NCBI RefSeq assembly: GCF_017983445.1 | Contig: NZ_JAGOBJ010000008.1 | Coordinates: 186,001-250,000 of the forward strand | DNA length: 64,000 nt | Source: Halomonas sp. | Lineage (GTDB): Bacteria; Pseudomonadota; Gammaproteobacteria; Pseudomonadales; Halomonadaceae | Direction: 5' to 3' | Part shown: positions 1 through 7,694 of the stretch, in pieces | Layout: the number at the start of each line of letters is the position of its first letter | Position numbering within the stretch: position 1 is the first letter of the stretch | Program-made: the position numbers and the translations under genes | The notes under the pieces: generated by a model | What the model saw: the letters and a program-made list of their open reading frames with translations, nothing else | What the model was told of the DNA's origin: nothing | Databases searched by the model: none

Positions 1-1
1 G

Positions 2-169
2 AGAGACGACTATCTCTACAGTGTGGGGCTTACACGCGATCAATGGCAGTTGCTGAACTTTGAGGCGCCGGGTGATATCGACGCTTTTGACTGTCTTGGG
101 CGCTTCGAAATACAGTGTAAAGTACTCGCTTTCTGGGTGATGAAGCCGATTGAGCCGTTCCAAGTTTAG
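2..169 (+). CDS. C-terminal fragment of an unrecognised protein
   Basis: An open frame enters from the left edge and stops with TAG at 167-169, giving about 55 residues. The peptide begins RDDYLYSVGL and ends with FWVMKPIEPFQV. I do not recognise the family. The coding character is reasonable (no internal stop, mixed hydrophobic and charged residues), but the 5' part lies outside the window, so domain content and start cannot be judged. The 270 bases that follow up to the META lipoprotein hold no gene I can support. Confidence 0.45.
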   Translation, partial: RDDYLYSVGLTRDQWQLLNFEAPGDIDAFDCLGRFEIQCKVLAFWVMKPIEPFQV

Positions 170-441
170 CAAGTCCTTATTCAGTATCACTCTGCATAGA
201 TTGCAATATCAGGCATGATTCTTCATTTAATTTAAGCAAGGAAGTGCGGCTTAGTCCGTGGTTGTCACACTGAGCCCACTGCCAGGCACAGCTTTACCCA
301 ATATCGTCATGTCGATATCTATCATACGAACGTGTTTGCGTTCTCAATGCTTACTTATTGTGGTAGGCCGTAACGTGATGCGGGATATTATACTGTGACC
401 TGGTTCAAATAGACTTTTTCGATGGCAATGGAAAAAAAGTG

Positions 442-894
442 ATGAAAAAGCATTCTCTTCTAGCGGCTTTGATGGTCAGTACATTGGCCTTGGCTGGCTG
501 CACAGGGATCGACGCAGTCTCTAGTGATACCGCTAGCAATGCGTCATTGAAGAATACCTACTGGAAACTCGTGACAGTCGGTAAGCGCCAGGCGGTGGTT
601 GACGGTGAGGCGCGCGAAGCGCATCTAGTGCTACACACCGAGGGCGCTCGACTGGCGGGCTCCACTGGCTGTAACAACTTGATGGGGTCGTATGAGCAGA
701 GGGGCGACGAGTTAAGTTTTGGCCAGTTGACCACCACTAGTATGGCTTGCGCCAGTGAGCTAATGACGCTTGAAAGAGACTTTCTCAATGCTCTTAACGA
801 TGCCGTCAACTGGCAAGTTGAGGGTGAAACGCTGATTCTCGACAATGCAAAAGGTGAAGAGCTGGTCCGTTTTGAGGCCGTGTATCTTTACTGA
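442..894 (+). CDS. META (HslJ-like) domain lipoprotein
   Basis: A 150-residue predicted lipoprotein. The N-terminus (MKKHSLLAALMVSTLALAGC) is a lipoprotein signal peptide with lipobox LAGC, so it is probably anchored in the inner or outer membrane. The remainder fits one META domain (DUF306/HslJ family): the N-terminal NTYWKL strand, the STGCNNLMGSY segment and the late TSMAC segment are typical. HslJ relatives are linked to heat or novobiocin stress in E. coli; the exact role here is unknown. A GTG at 439 directly precedes the ATG at 442; I prefer ATG because it starts the signal peptide normally. The Shine-Dalgarno is weak (GGAAAAAAA). It appears monocistronic. Confidence 0.8.
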   Translation: MKKHSLLAALMVSTLALAGCTGIDAVSSDTASNASLKNTYWKLVTVGKRQAVVDGEAREAHLVLHTEGARLAGSTGCNNLMGSYEQRGDELSFGQLTTTSMACASELMTLERDFLNALNDAVNWQVEGETLILDNAKGEELVRFEAVYLY

Positions 895-1373
895 ACAAAT
901 CCAGTTTTCGTAATTTGGCATCGGCATCATGCTTGATCAAATAGACTAAAATTTTTTGAGTATTGCGAAGTAATCAGGCGAGGAAATGATTTGAATCGGC
1001 TACGTACGCCTCAAAGATAATCAGTTCGCTCTTACCTCATCCATTGTTCTAAACAAGTAGCGGTTTAGACATTCGTTTCGGAGCTTACCGTTTAAGCTTT
1101 CCACAAAGACATCCTGCATAAGCTTGTCCAGCTGAATACAGCCGTTTCTTTACTTCTGAAAACGCAGTGGTGTTGCCTAACCTCTGCTTGAGCCAGGTTA
1201 CTCGGTGCCCAACCAGCTTGCTTCTTACTCTGCCTACCCGCGCCGCTGTGCCCAGCGTATGACGATCCTTGCAATTCTTGCAGAGCTACTATTCTGAGAG
1301 AACGGTTCAAACTGGCAATCAGGGCTCAATAGCCCTTACCCAAAAAACCGCAGATACAAGCAAGGAGAGCGAA
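895..1373. other. Intergenic region holding a decayed PAP2-gene repeat
   Basis: No intact gene is visible in these 479 bases. The section 1169-1276 is an imperfect copy of 2478-2580, the 3' end and downstream flank of the PAP2 gene. Read on the minus strand it gives IRWAQRRG followed by a stop, against MRWMQRRG in the real protein, so it is a non-coding remnant. The rest (895-1168) shows nothing recognisable. Confidence 0.6.
1169..1276 (-). repeat. Direct repeat copy 1 (remnant of PAP2 3' end)
   Basis: This stretch aligns with 2478-2580 at a constant offset of 1309 bases. Shared blocks include CCTCTGCTTGAG, CAGGTTA, CTACC(T)GCCCGCGCCG and CCAGCG. By eye identity is near 75-80 percent with few gaps. 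The two copies flank the SDR gene. On the minus strand the copy would encode the end of the PAP2 phosphatase but meets a stop early. Confidence 0.65.
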
Positions 1374-2393
1374 ATGGCACTGCATTTGAAAAACTTGGCA
1401 AATCAAACGGTGATCATAACAGGCGCGACCACGGGTATCGGCCTGGCAACTGCGCGCATGGCCGCCGAGCAGGGCGCACGCCTGGTTCTGGCAGCACGTG
1501 ACGAGAATACGTTGCGCAAGCTTTGTGACGAAATCAATTTCGCCGGTGGCGAGGCCGTTTACGTCGCGGTGGATGTCGGCGATAAAGCGCAAGTTCAGAG
1601 GATAACGCAAACCGCTATTGATACTTTTGGCGGCTTCGATACCTGGATTAACAATGCGGGCGTCTCCCTTTTCGGCAACCTGCTGGATATCGACGAGAAG
1701 GATTACCACCGTCTGTTCGACACGACTTACTGGGGCGTCGTGTACGGTTCGCTGGAAGCGGCACGCCACTTGAGCAAGCGCCGTGACGGCTACGCCGGTG
1801 CGATCATTAACCTCGGCTCAATTGCTTCGGATCAAGCCATCCCCTATCAGGGCATGTATTCGGCCGCCAAGCATGCCGTCAAGGGCTTCACCGACGCCCT
1901 GCGCATGGAACTCGAACATGTCGGCGCGCCCATCTCGGTCACATTGATCAAGCCGGCCAGCGTCGCCACGCCTTTCGCCGAACATGCAGGCAACGTCATG
2001 GACATGGAACCGACCCTGCCTCCACCGCTCTACGAACCCCGCATCGTCGCGCGCAGCATCCTTTACTGTGCAGAACACTCCCGCCGTGACATGTACGTCG
2101 GTGGCGGCGGGCGGCTCATGGCCGCGCTGGGACACTGCGCCCCACGGTTGATGGACAAAATCATGTCGGCGAAGATCGTCGGGCAGCAGCAGACCGACAA
2201 GCCGGAACATCGGCGCCACTTCGCGCTACAAGAACCGGCCACCGATATGCGCGAAGGCGCCCCATACCCTCGCCACGTTTTCAAGACCAGCCTGTACACC
2301 AATGCCTCGATGCATCCGGTACTCACCACGACCGTACTTGCTGGCGCATTGGTCGGTGTCGTTGCCCTGGCCGGGCGACGTTCAAAAAACTGA
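1374..2393 (+). CDS. Short-chain dehydrogenase/reductase (SDR)
   Basis: A 339-residue NAD(P)-dependent oxidoreductase of the classical SDR superfamily. The Rossmann nucleotide-binding motif TGATTGIG lies near residue 17, NNAG near residue 94, and the catalytic Ser and YSAAK (Tyr/Lys) near 145-165. The C-terminal half is longer than in a minimal 250-residue SDR and ends in a hydrophobic stretch (LTTTVLAGALVGVVALAG) that looks like a membrane anchor. I chose the ATG at 1374 because AAGGAGAG sits just upstream; an open frame continues in-phase to 1269 without a ribosome site. The substrate is unknown. The gene sits alone between two imperfect direct repeats derived from the PAP2 gene 3' end, which suggests it entered with, or was bracketed by, a local duplication. 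Confidence 0.85.
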   Translation: MALHLKNLANQTVIITGATTGIGLATARMAAEQGARLVLAARDENTLRKLCDEINFAGGEAVYVAVDVGDKAQVQRITQTAIDTFGGFDTWINNAGVSLFGNLLDIDEKDYHRLFDTTYWGVVYGSLEAARHLSKRRDGYAGAIINLGSIASDQAIPYQGMYSAAKHAVKGFTDALRMELEHVGAPISVTLIKPASVATPFAEHAGNVMDMEPTLPPPLYEPRIVARSILYCAEHSRRDMYVGGGGRLMAALGHCAPRLMDKIMSAKIVGQQQTDKPEHRRHFALQEPATDMREGAPYPRHVFKTSLYTNASMHPVLTTTVLAGALVGVVALAGRRSKN

Positions 2394-2477
2394 TGCCCGA
2401 TAGTGCTTCGCTCATGATGTAGCGCTACGAAGGAAGCGACGATGTTGCATAGCTGCAGGTGGCTGGGGAGCAACTAT

Positions 2478-2580
2478 GGTGCTGCCCAGCCTCTGCTTGA
2501 GACAGGTTATTCGATGCCTGAACCGTTATCTTCTGGCTCTACCTGCCCGCGCCGTTGCATCCAGCGCATCACTATCCAGC
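2478..2580 (-). repeat. Direct repeat copy 2 (3' end of PAP2 gene)
   Basis: This is the intact counterpart of the remnant at 1169-1276. It covers the last about 25 codons of the PAP2 phosphatase and about 30 bases downstream of its stop. Confidence 0.6.
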
Positions 2581-3262
2581 ACAGCGCTGCCCAGCTCGCT
2601 CCGGCCGTCCAGCCAGCAAGCACATCGGTTGGCCAATGGACGCCAAGATAGACACGGCTAATGCCCACTAGCAGCGTCAGCAGTATTGCCAGTATTAAAA
2701 GATAAGCCTTCAGCCTCAGTGAGGGCTGCACGCGGGTGAGTAACGCGGCCAGGGTGAGGTAGGTCACGGCTGACATCATTGAGTGGCCGCTGGGAAAACT
2801 TGCCGTGTAGACCATGGCCTCATGAGACACGAGGTCCGGGCGAGGGCGGTCAAAGCCCATCTTCATAAAGGTGCTGAGCAGTATGCCGCCGGGCACGGCA
2901 ATCGAGGCAAAGAATGCCGCGCGATAGCGTCTGGCGAGTAGCAGGTAACCCAAGGCGCCCAACATGATAAATACCAGTACGCCGACACCGCCAAGCGCGG
3001 TAAAGTCCCGTCCCATTTCCTCAAGCCAGCCCGGCCCGATCGGATCGCTAAGATCTGCGGGATTGCGAAAGGCGAGCAGCAGGCTCTCATCGATGCTCTG
3101 GGTGCCCCCTTCGATGACTTCATCAGCTAGCGCGATGAACCCCCAAATACCGCCGGAAAGTATCGCAATGCCTAGCAGCGTTACTAGTTCGTGGCGGCCG
3201 AGCCGAGCCAGCAGGGAAACGCTTTGGCGCCTAACGTGGCCAATTTTTTCATGGTGCTTCAT
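2507..3262 (-). CDS. PAP2-family membrane phosphatase
   Basis: A 251-residue integral membrane phosphatase of the PAP2/acid phosphatase family, which dephosphorylates lipid phosphates such as phosphatidic acid, PGP or undecaprenyl diphosphate at the periplasmic face. The three signature motifs are visible: KMGFDRPRP (KX6RP), PSGHS, and SRVYLGVHWPTD (SRX5HX3D). About six hydrophobic segments surround them. Start choice: TTG at 3268 touches the AGGAG ribosome site directly, whereas ATG at 3262 lies six bases from it, so ATG is preferred. The gene is monocistronic. A degraded copy of its 3' end lies 1.3 kb away at 1169-1276. The precise lipid substrate cannot be told. Confidence 0.88.
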   Translation of the reverse strand: MKHHEKIGHVRRQSVSLLARLGRHELVTLLGIAILSGGIWGFIALADEVIEGGTQSIDESLLLAFRNPADLSDPIGPGWLEEMGRDFTALGGVGVLVFIMLGALGYLLLARRYRAAFFASIAVPGGILLSTFMKMGFDRPRPDLVSHEAMVYTASFPSGHSMMSAVTYLTLAALLTRVQPSLRLKAYLLILAILLTLLVGISRVYLGVHWPTDVLAGWTAGASWAALCWIVMRWMQRRGQVEPEDNGSGIE

Positions 3263-3432
3263 TTGCAACTCCTTTGCTTTTATAAGTCACACGCAATATC
3301 GATCCAGTCGGTTCTAAAATACTGTCGACCAACTGAAAGCCCTGGAGGAAGAGCACACCGATGGCCATGAGCCAGGTTTGGCGCTACAGGGTATGGTAAC
3401 CCCGGGGGTTGTACGTCAAATCACGCCGAAAC

Positions 3433-5301
3433 TCAGCTCGATAGCCCTTCATGACCAGACACGAAACCGCTCAGCAGGCGGTCGATTTCCTTGGCAGGCA
3501 TCGGACGGTAGAAGAAGAACCCCTGGACGAGGTCGCAGTGCATTTCGCGAAGCAATGACAGCTGTTCGGCGTTCTCGACGCCCTCGGCCACCACCTCCAA
3601 TCCCAACCGATGGCCGATAAAGATGGCACCCTCCATGATGGCCCTATCCTTCGGCTGTGTGGGAGCGTCGTGAATGAAGGAGCGATCGATCTTCAGGGCG
3701 GTGACTGGAAAGTGCTTGAGATAGTTCAGGGAGGAATAGCCGGTCCCGAAGTCGTCGATAGCAATGTGAATACCGCGATGATAGAGGCGCCGCAGGTCCT
3801 CAAGGACGGTTTCGTCGGCTTCGATCAGAACATGTTCGGTCAATTCGATGCCGATATCTCGCGGACCTAAGCCGTGACGCTGCAGCGCGTCCTCGAAGCG
3901 CTTGAGGGCATCGGGACGCACCAGTTGACGACCCGAGACATTAATGTCGATGCGGTGCTCATGAAATCCCTTGGCACGCCATTTCACTTGCTGGCGGCAA
4001 ACCTCTTCAATGACCCAGTCGCCCAGACGATGGATCACACCGGAACGCTCGGCCAGCGGGATAAACTCGGCAGGCGAAATCGGCGGGCCTTCGGCAGGCT
4101 CCCAGCGTAACAAGGCCTCGAGATTCTCTATTTGCCCGCTGGCCGCCGAGACCTGGGGCTGGTAGTGGAGGAAGAATTCACCGTTATCCAGGGCTTCCTC
4201 AAGTCGCGCCGAGAGACAATGCTGGCGAACCAGCTCATCATGGAGCTTCTGCTGGAAGAAACGTACAGTATCCCGGCCATCCAGCTTGGCACGATTCTTG
4301 GCAACATCAGCATTACGGATCAATTCGCGTGACGATTCACCATTCTCGGGAAAGAGTGCCACACCCAGGCAGGCCGTGACCTGACGCTCCCGACCATTCA
4401 GGACGAAAGGCTCCCGAAATATATTTTGGACATGACGAATGACCCGTCTGATATCGGAGTCCAAATAGACGCCAGGAAAAGCCAGCACGAATTCATCGCT
4501 AGAGACACGGGACACCAGGTCAGTGACTCGCTGGCACTCTCTCAGTCGCCGAGTCAGCTCAATGAGCAGGCGATCGCCCTGATCATAGCCAAGGGCATCA
4601 TTGATCTCGACGAAGTGATCGATGTCCAGGTAGATGGTTGCCAGGCCATTGCCTTGGCGTCGACAGGAATCCAACAGACTGTCCAGCTCGACCTCGAAGG
4701 TCTGGCGGTTAGGGAGATGGGTGAGCCTGTCGAAACGGGTGGCGAATTCCAGATCACGGTGGGCGCGCTTTTGGTCGGAAAGATCGACATCTACGCAGAA
4801 CATCAAGGGTGAGTCGGTATGCTCATTGAGCATAAGATGCTGCGAAAAGACCGATACCAGTTCGCCGGTTTTGTGCTTGAGCTCGAGTTCATCGGCGGGT
4901 ATATCGACCCCTTTTTTGATCCAGGCACCATGCGCCTGGATCACCTCGTCCCGCATGAAGTCAGGAATGATCAGATCTTCCAGTAATTGTCCCTGGACTT
5001 CCTCAGCGGTATAGCCATAGAGACGAGTGCTACCCTCATTCCAGTAAATCACTCGCCGATCGCGATCATAACCCTGAACCGCTACCTTCGGCAGACTCTC
5101 AAGCAGGGCGCGGAACCGCTGCTCACTCTCAAGATATTGGCGGCGTACTAACTCGACTTCTTCGCTGTTGGCATCATGCGAATCGATGCCATTAGTTGAA
5201 GGTGTCTTTGACACCTCCAGCACGAGCGCACCGGAAAACTCCCTGCGGTTCTCCTTGAGGCGTTTCGAATCTCTGTGATGTCGGGAATCGCTGGCAGTCA
5301 T
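3433..5301 (-). CDS. PAS-GGDEF-EAL protein, likely c-di-GMP phosphodiesterase
   Basis: About 622 residues with a PAS sensor (roughly 60-175), a GGDEF domain (190-345) and an EAL domain (360-610). The cyclase signature is degenerate (SSDEF in place of GGDEF), while the EAL domain keeps EALLRW, INVSGRQL, ELTEHVLI, DDFGTGYSSL, KIDRSF, AEGVEN and QGFFF. The sequence therefore predicts c-di-GMP hydrolysis, with the GGDEF part possibly acting as a GTP or c-di-GMP sensor. No membrane segment is seen, so it should be cytosolic. Start is uncertain: ATG at 5301 has a weak GGA upstream, and GTG at 5325 would add eight residues but has no ribosome site. It is the first of three proteins of this build in the window. 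Confidence 0.88.
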   Translation of the reverse strand: MTASDSRHHRDSKRLKENRREFSGALVLEVSKTPSTNGIDSHDANSEEVELVRRQYLESEQRFRALLESLPKVAVQGYDRDRRVIYWNEGSTRLYGYTAEEVQGQLLEDLIIPDFMRDEVIQAHGAWIKKGVDIPADELELKHKTGELVSVFSQHLMLNEHTDSPLMFCVDVDLSDQKRAHRDLEFATRFDRLTHLPNRQTFEVELDSLLDSCRRQGNGLATIYLDIDHFVEINDALGYDQGDRLLIELTRRLRECQRVTDLVSRVSSDEFVLAFPGVYLDSDIRRVIRHVQNIFREPFVLNGRERQVTACLGVALFPENGESSRELIRNADVAKNRAKLDGRDTVRFFQQKLHDELVRQHCLSARLEEALDNGEFFLHYQPQVSAASGQIENLEALLRWEPAEGPPISPAEFIPLAERSGVIHRLGDWVIEEVCRQQVKWRAKGFHEHRIDINVSGRQLVRPDALKRFEDALQRHGLGPRDIGIELTEHVLIEADETVLEDLRRLYHRGIHIAIDDFGTGYSSLNYLKHFPVTALKIDRSFIHDAPTQPKDRAIMEGAIFIGHRLGLEVVAEGVENAEQLSLLREMHCDLVQGFFFYRPMPAKEIDRLLSGFVSGHEGLSS

Positions 5302-5493
5302 GGGATCCACTAAAAGAAAAAACACTGTTAAGTGCCATTATAATGGCAACAATAGGCGCTTTTTTGTAATTATCCTATACCTATTTGTATGAGATAACCT
5401 ATATATCCACCATCAACCGTCTGATCCTATTTTCAAAAAAAAACTCTTTTTCGTTACATTTATTGACATATCATTACTAATAATTTCATTTAA

Positions 5494-5553
5494 CTCCTGT
5501 TGACCGCGTGTTTACACCGGCAACACCGGGCAATTCCGCCCAGTTAACAGGAG
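5494..5553 (+). promoter_or_regulatory. Leader inverted repeat masking the SD of the dioxygenase gene
   Basis: CTCCTGTTGAC at 5494-5504 is complementary to GTTAACAGGAG at 5543-5553 with one mismatch; CTCCTGTT/AACAGGAG is perfect. The right arm contains the ribosome site (AACAGGAG) of the gene starting at 5563. In mRNA the arms could pair and hide the Shine-Dalgarno, so this may be a translational control hairpin. The bases upstream (5326-5493) are AT-rich with a TTGACA-like hexamer near 5463, a plausible promoter. Function is inferred only from complementarity. Confidence 0.45.
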
Positions 5554-5562
5554 AATACCAAC

Positions 5563-6357
5563 ATGAAACTCGATACTCTCAAGCACGGTTTCGATCTCAC
5601 CTCTATGCCTGCCGATTCACTCGCCGATTATTGGAATCCGGGAGTGACCGAGGCACTGAAGCATCAAGATTGGGCAAAAACCGATATTCGGGATCGAATT
5701 GATCTGACCGCCTGGCAGGAGTTTACCGCTGACCTGCCACGCGACCCCTATGTTAACCAGCGCTGGAAGCGGATGTCATGGCTCGCCCTGAATGATCAGG
5801 GCAATGTCGAGGATATGGGCCAATGCCCCATGGCCCAGGGGGGAGCCTTCAACGACGCGGAAAGCATGGCGGATCGCCTGCGGTACTATGATCCGCTGAC
5901 TCGGGAATTCATGGCACGCCCCGATGTGAAAGCCTTCGTTCGCGCCTGGGCAAGGCTTTGGAGTATCGGTGCGCACGAACCCATTCTGATGCAGATCACC
6001 GGGGTTCGCGGAGAAGGCAGCATCGACCCCCTTCAGGGACAGGGAATTCATGCCGATGGCTGCAAGGCCCTGAGCATTCTAGTCATCAATCGGGAAAACG
6101 TGGCCGGGGGTGAAAACCACCTCTACAGCGACAAGGCAGGAACGCAACCTTTGGTCGATATCACCCTGGATCCGGGTGATATCCTTCATCTGAGCGATGA
6201 CCGGCTATACCACAGTGTCGACGGGATCGCACAGCTCGACAGCGAGGCACCCTTTGAGCGGTTCATTATCATCATCAACAGCCGCTTCGTGGATGAATTC
6301 CAGAACCGGATGTTGCGTCGCCACTTTCCGGAAGCGGTCCTCAATGAGAGCTACTGA
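5563..6357 (+). CDS. 2OG-Fe(II) dioxygenase, amino-acid hydroxylase-like
   Basis: A 264-residue protein resembling the 2OG-Fe dioxygenase family (PF10014) that includes L-isoleucine hydroxylases and BsmA-like proteins. Likely iron ligands are His163 and Asp165 in GIHADG and His217 in LYHSVD; Arg233 in FERFIIIINSR is a candidate for 2-oxoglutarate binding. A cytosolic soluble enzyme is expected because no signal peptide or membrane segment is seen. The reaction would be 2OG-dependent hydroxylation of a free amino acid or a similar small molecule; the substrate is not identifiable from sequence. ATG at 5563 is preceded by AACAGGAG at good spacing. The gene stands alone and ends in a strong hairpin at 6383-6422. 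Confidence 0.78.
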   Translation: MKLDTLKHGFDLTSMPADSLADYWNPGVTEALKHQDWAKTDIRDRIDLTAWQEFTADLPRDPYVNQRWKRMSWLALNDQGNVEDMGQCPMAQGGAFNDAESMADRLRYYDPLTREFMARPDVKAFVRAWARLWSIGAHEPILMQITGVRGEGSIDPLQGQGIHADGCKALSILVINRENVAGGENHLYSDKAGTQPLVDITLDPGDILHLSDDRLYHSVDGIAQLDSEAPFERFIIIINSRFVDEFQNRMLRRHFPEAVLNESY

Positions 6358-6382
6358 CACTCTGGGTTAATTGAGAACCTAG

Positions 6383-6422
6383 CAACACCAACGCCCCCGG
6401 AACTCCGGGGGCGTTGGTGTTG
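6383..6422 (+). terminator. 18-bp perfect hairpin after dioxygenase gene
   Basis: The arms 6383-6400 and 6405-6422 are perfectly complementary over 18 bp around an AACT loop and contain a GC-rich core (CGCCCCCGG/CCGGGGGCG). It begins 25 bases after the dioxygenase stop. There is no clear U-run, so it may act as a terminator or as an mRNA-stabilising structure. Confidence 0.6.
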
Positions 6423-6487
6423 TGCGCCTGACTGGCGCTGTTCCCGTGGGGGTAAAAGTTCCTGCATGCCCGGTAAGGGGGGAAGTG

Positions 6488-6632
6488 CTAGCCGACGGCG
6501 AGGGTGTCTTCCTGAGTTGCCGCGGGCACTTTCGCTTGACCGATCGCCAGCCCTGCATTACACAGGTTGTAAACGACGAGATACATACCGGTTGAGAACA
6601 GCACTATCTGCCAGTAGAAAGGTGCTTTGACT
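6488..6632 (-). pseudogene. Decayed, internally deleted arsB remnant
   Basis: Read on the minus strand this gives a 47-codon open stretch containing YWQIVLFSTGMYLVVY, N-CNAGL, then AIGQAKVPAATQE, ended by TAG. These match two separated parts of the intact ArsB at 9787-11097 ([21 protein letters not shown] and [13 protein letters not shown]). About 43 codons between them are deleted in phase. At DNA level 6551-6621 aligns with 10181-10251 and 6508-6551 with 10009-10053. It has neither start nor ends of a working gene and is non-functional. Confidence 0.75.
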
Positions 6633-6800
6633 TATTGATCCAGCTTAAAAAAGTAAATCTCCGCTGCGAAGCTTAGCAAGCTTTAGTTGAACGCGGATGG
6701 CTCAAATGTATCTTTCAGCCTCAGATGAGTCTTGTTTGTGCATTGACTGCACCTACGGCAACAGGCGAAAACGCTAGGCTGCTGGCAACGGCTGAGTAGA

Positions 6801-6836
6801 CTTGCCGACCCTTATGGGCCGGCTTTGTCGGGCAAG
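6801..6836 (-). terminator. Possible hairpin downstream of ialB-like gene
   Basis: CTTGCCGAC (6801-6809) can pair with GTCGGGCAAG (6827-6836), one bulged base. It starts ten bases past the stop of the IalB-like gene on the minus strand. There is no U-run, so the call is weak. Confidence 0.35.
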
Positions 6837-6845
6837 GCCCTAAGA

Positions 6846-7379
6846 TCAGGGAGCGATGCGGGTGCTGGCGTCGGTAAAGCCGATCAGCGAAATATCTAGA
6901 TCCATGCGCTCTCCGCGTGGATCAATAATGCTGAGGGTTGCCGTATTGCCGCTGCGGAGTTGCTGCAACATCGCCGGTTCAATGGGGGCGTCCGCACGGC
7001 ACCCTTGCTCCTGGCAGATCTGATAGGGGAACTGGATTGGTTCACCGTTATCCACACTGAATTGCAAGCCTGCGGCCAGACGTACTCCCAGCGGCACGAA
7101 GAAGCTCATCACCGGGTCATCTATCTGGGGCGGATAATCGAGAATTACCTGCATCAAGGGCTGGTCGCTGTCCGGTTGAGTGATCAATTGCGACATCGCA
7201 CAAGGGATCTGGCCCGCGGCATTACGCTGGCACCGAACTTCCCAGTCCTGGAACGACTCGGTGGTGACATCATTATCGGAAGCCGTCCCTGGTTGTTGTT
7301 GGCTGAAGGCATTGGGAGACAACACCAAGATCGATAATAGCCCCATCCTGCATAGGTTTTGAGTAAGATAATGCGGCAT
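6846..7379 (-). CDS. Invasion-associated locus B (IalB)-family periplasmic protein
   Basis: A 177-residue protein with a signal peptide (about 1-27, ending NAFSQ) and one IalB domain. The segment TESFQDWEVRCQR, the paired cysteines in VRCQRNAAGQIPC, the FFVPLGVRL segment and the C-terminal YQICQEQGCRA pair are the family pattern; the cysteines likely form disulfides in the periplasm. IalB-family proteins are widespread in environmental Gram-negatives, and their biochemical role is not established; the name comes from Bartonella. The start at 7379 is supported by AGGAGGT seven bases upstream. It appears monocistronic. Confidence 0.8.
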   Translation of the reverse strand: MPHYLTQNLCRMGLLSILVLSPNAFSQQQPGTASDNDVTTESFQDWEVRCQRNAAGQIPCAMSQLITQPDSDQPLMQVILDYPPQIDDPVMSFFVPLGVRLAAGLQFSVDNGEPIQFPYQICQEQGCRADAPIEPAMLQQLRSGNTATLSIIDPRGERMDLDISLIGFTDASTRIAP

Positions 7380-7694
7380 TCGCGTAACCTCCTGTTTGTT
7401 CGCTGATGGTGGATATAATATCTACCATGCCTGCTTGTTCGCTTGAGGTCGAGCCCTTGGGTTAAGAGAGCGTGGCTCAGCTCTGTTTATAGCGTTTGTT
7501 CTGTGTGCTGGCATCTGAATGTATGCAGTGCGTGCAGATATGAGTGCAGTAGATTTAAGATATTAGTCATATCTTAAATGCGCACTCGCTTTAGTCTGCC
7601 AGCGAGTGCCAATGGCAAGGATAGAAAAGGGTAGAGAGAAGAGGGCGACGGGCTGTTATCAGCTTGGCCTTTGGAGAGGTTCCGGCTATGAGTA
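7380..7694. other. Intergenic region with two perfect hairpins
   Basis: No gene is seen in these 315 bases. The notable content is the pair of adjacent inverted repeats at 7553-7609, which lie downstream of the GAF-GGDEF-EAL gene (minus strand) and upstream of the IalB-like gene. Confidence 0.5.
7553..7609 (-). terminator. Tandem hairpins downstream of GAF-GGDEF-EAL gene
   Basis: ATTTAAGATAT at 7553-7563 is perfectly complementary to 7569-7579 (loop TAGTC). GCACTCGCT at 7582-7590 is perfectly complementary to 7601-7609 (10-base loop). Only two bases separate the hairpins. Both lie about 90-140 bases past the stop of the c-di-GMP gene and may end its transcript. The AT-rich one also has operator-like symmetry relative to the divergent direction of the IalB gene's upstream region. 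Confidence 0.45.

Noticed and set aside
1092-1310. 72-codon minus-strand frame
   Set aside because: It crosses the PAP2 remnant in a different frame and has no ribosome site.
3378-3432. GC-rich CCCCGGGGG stretch as terminator between the PAP2 and PAS-GGDEF-EAL genes
   Set aside because: The self-complementary core is too short and lacks a T-run.
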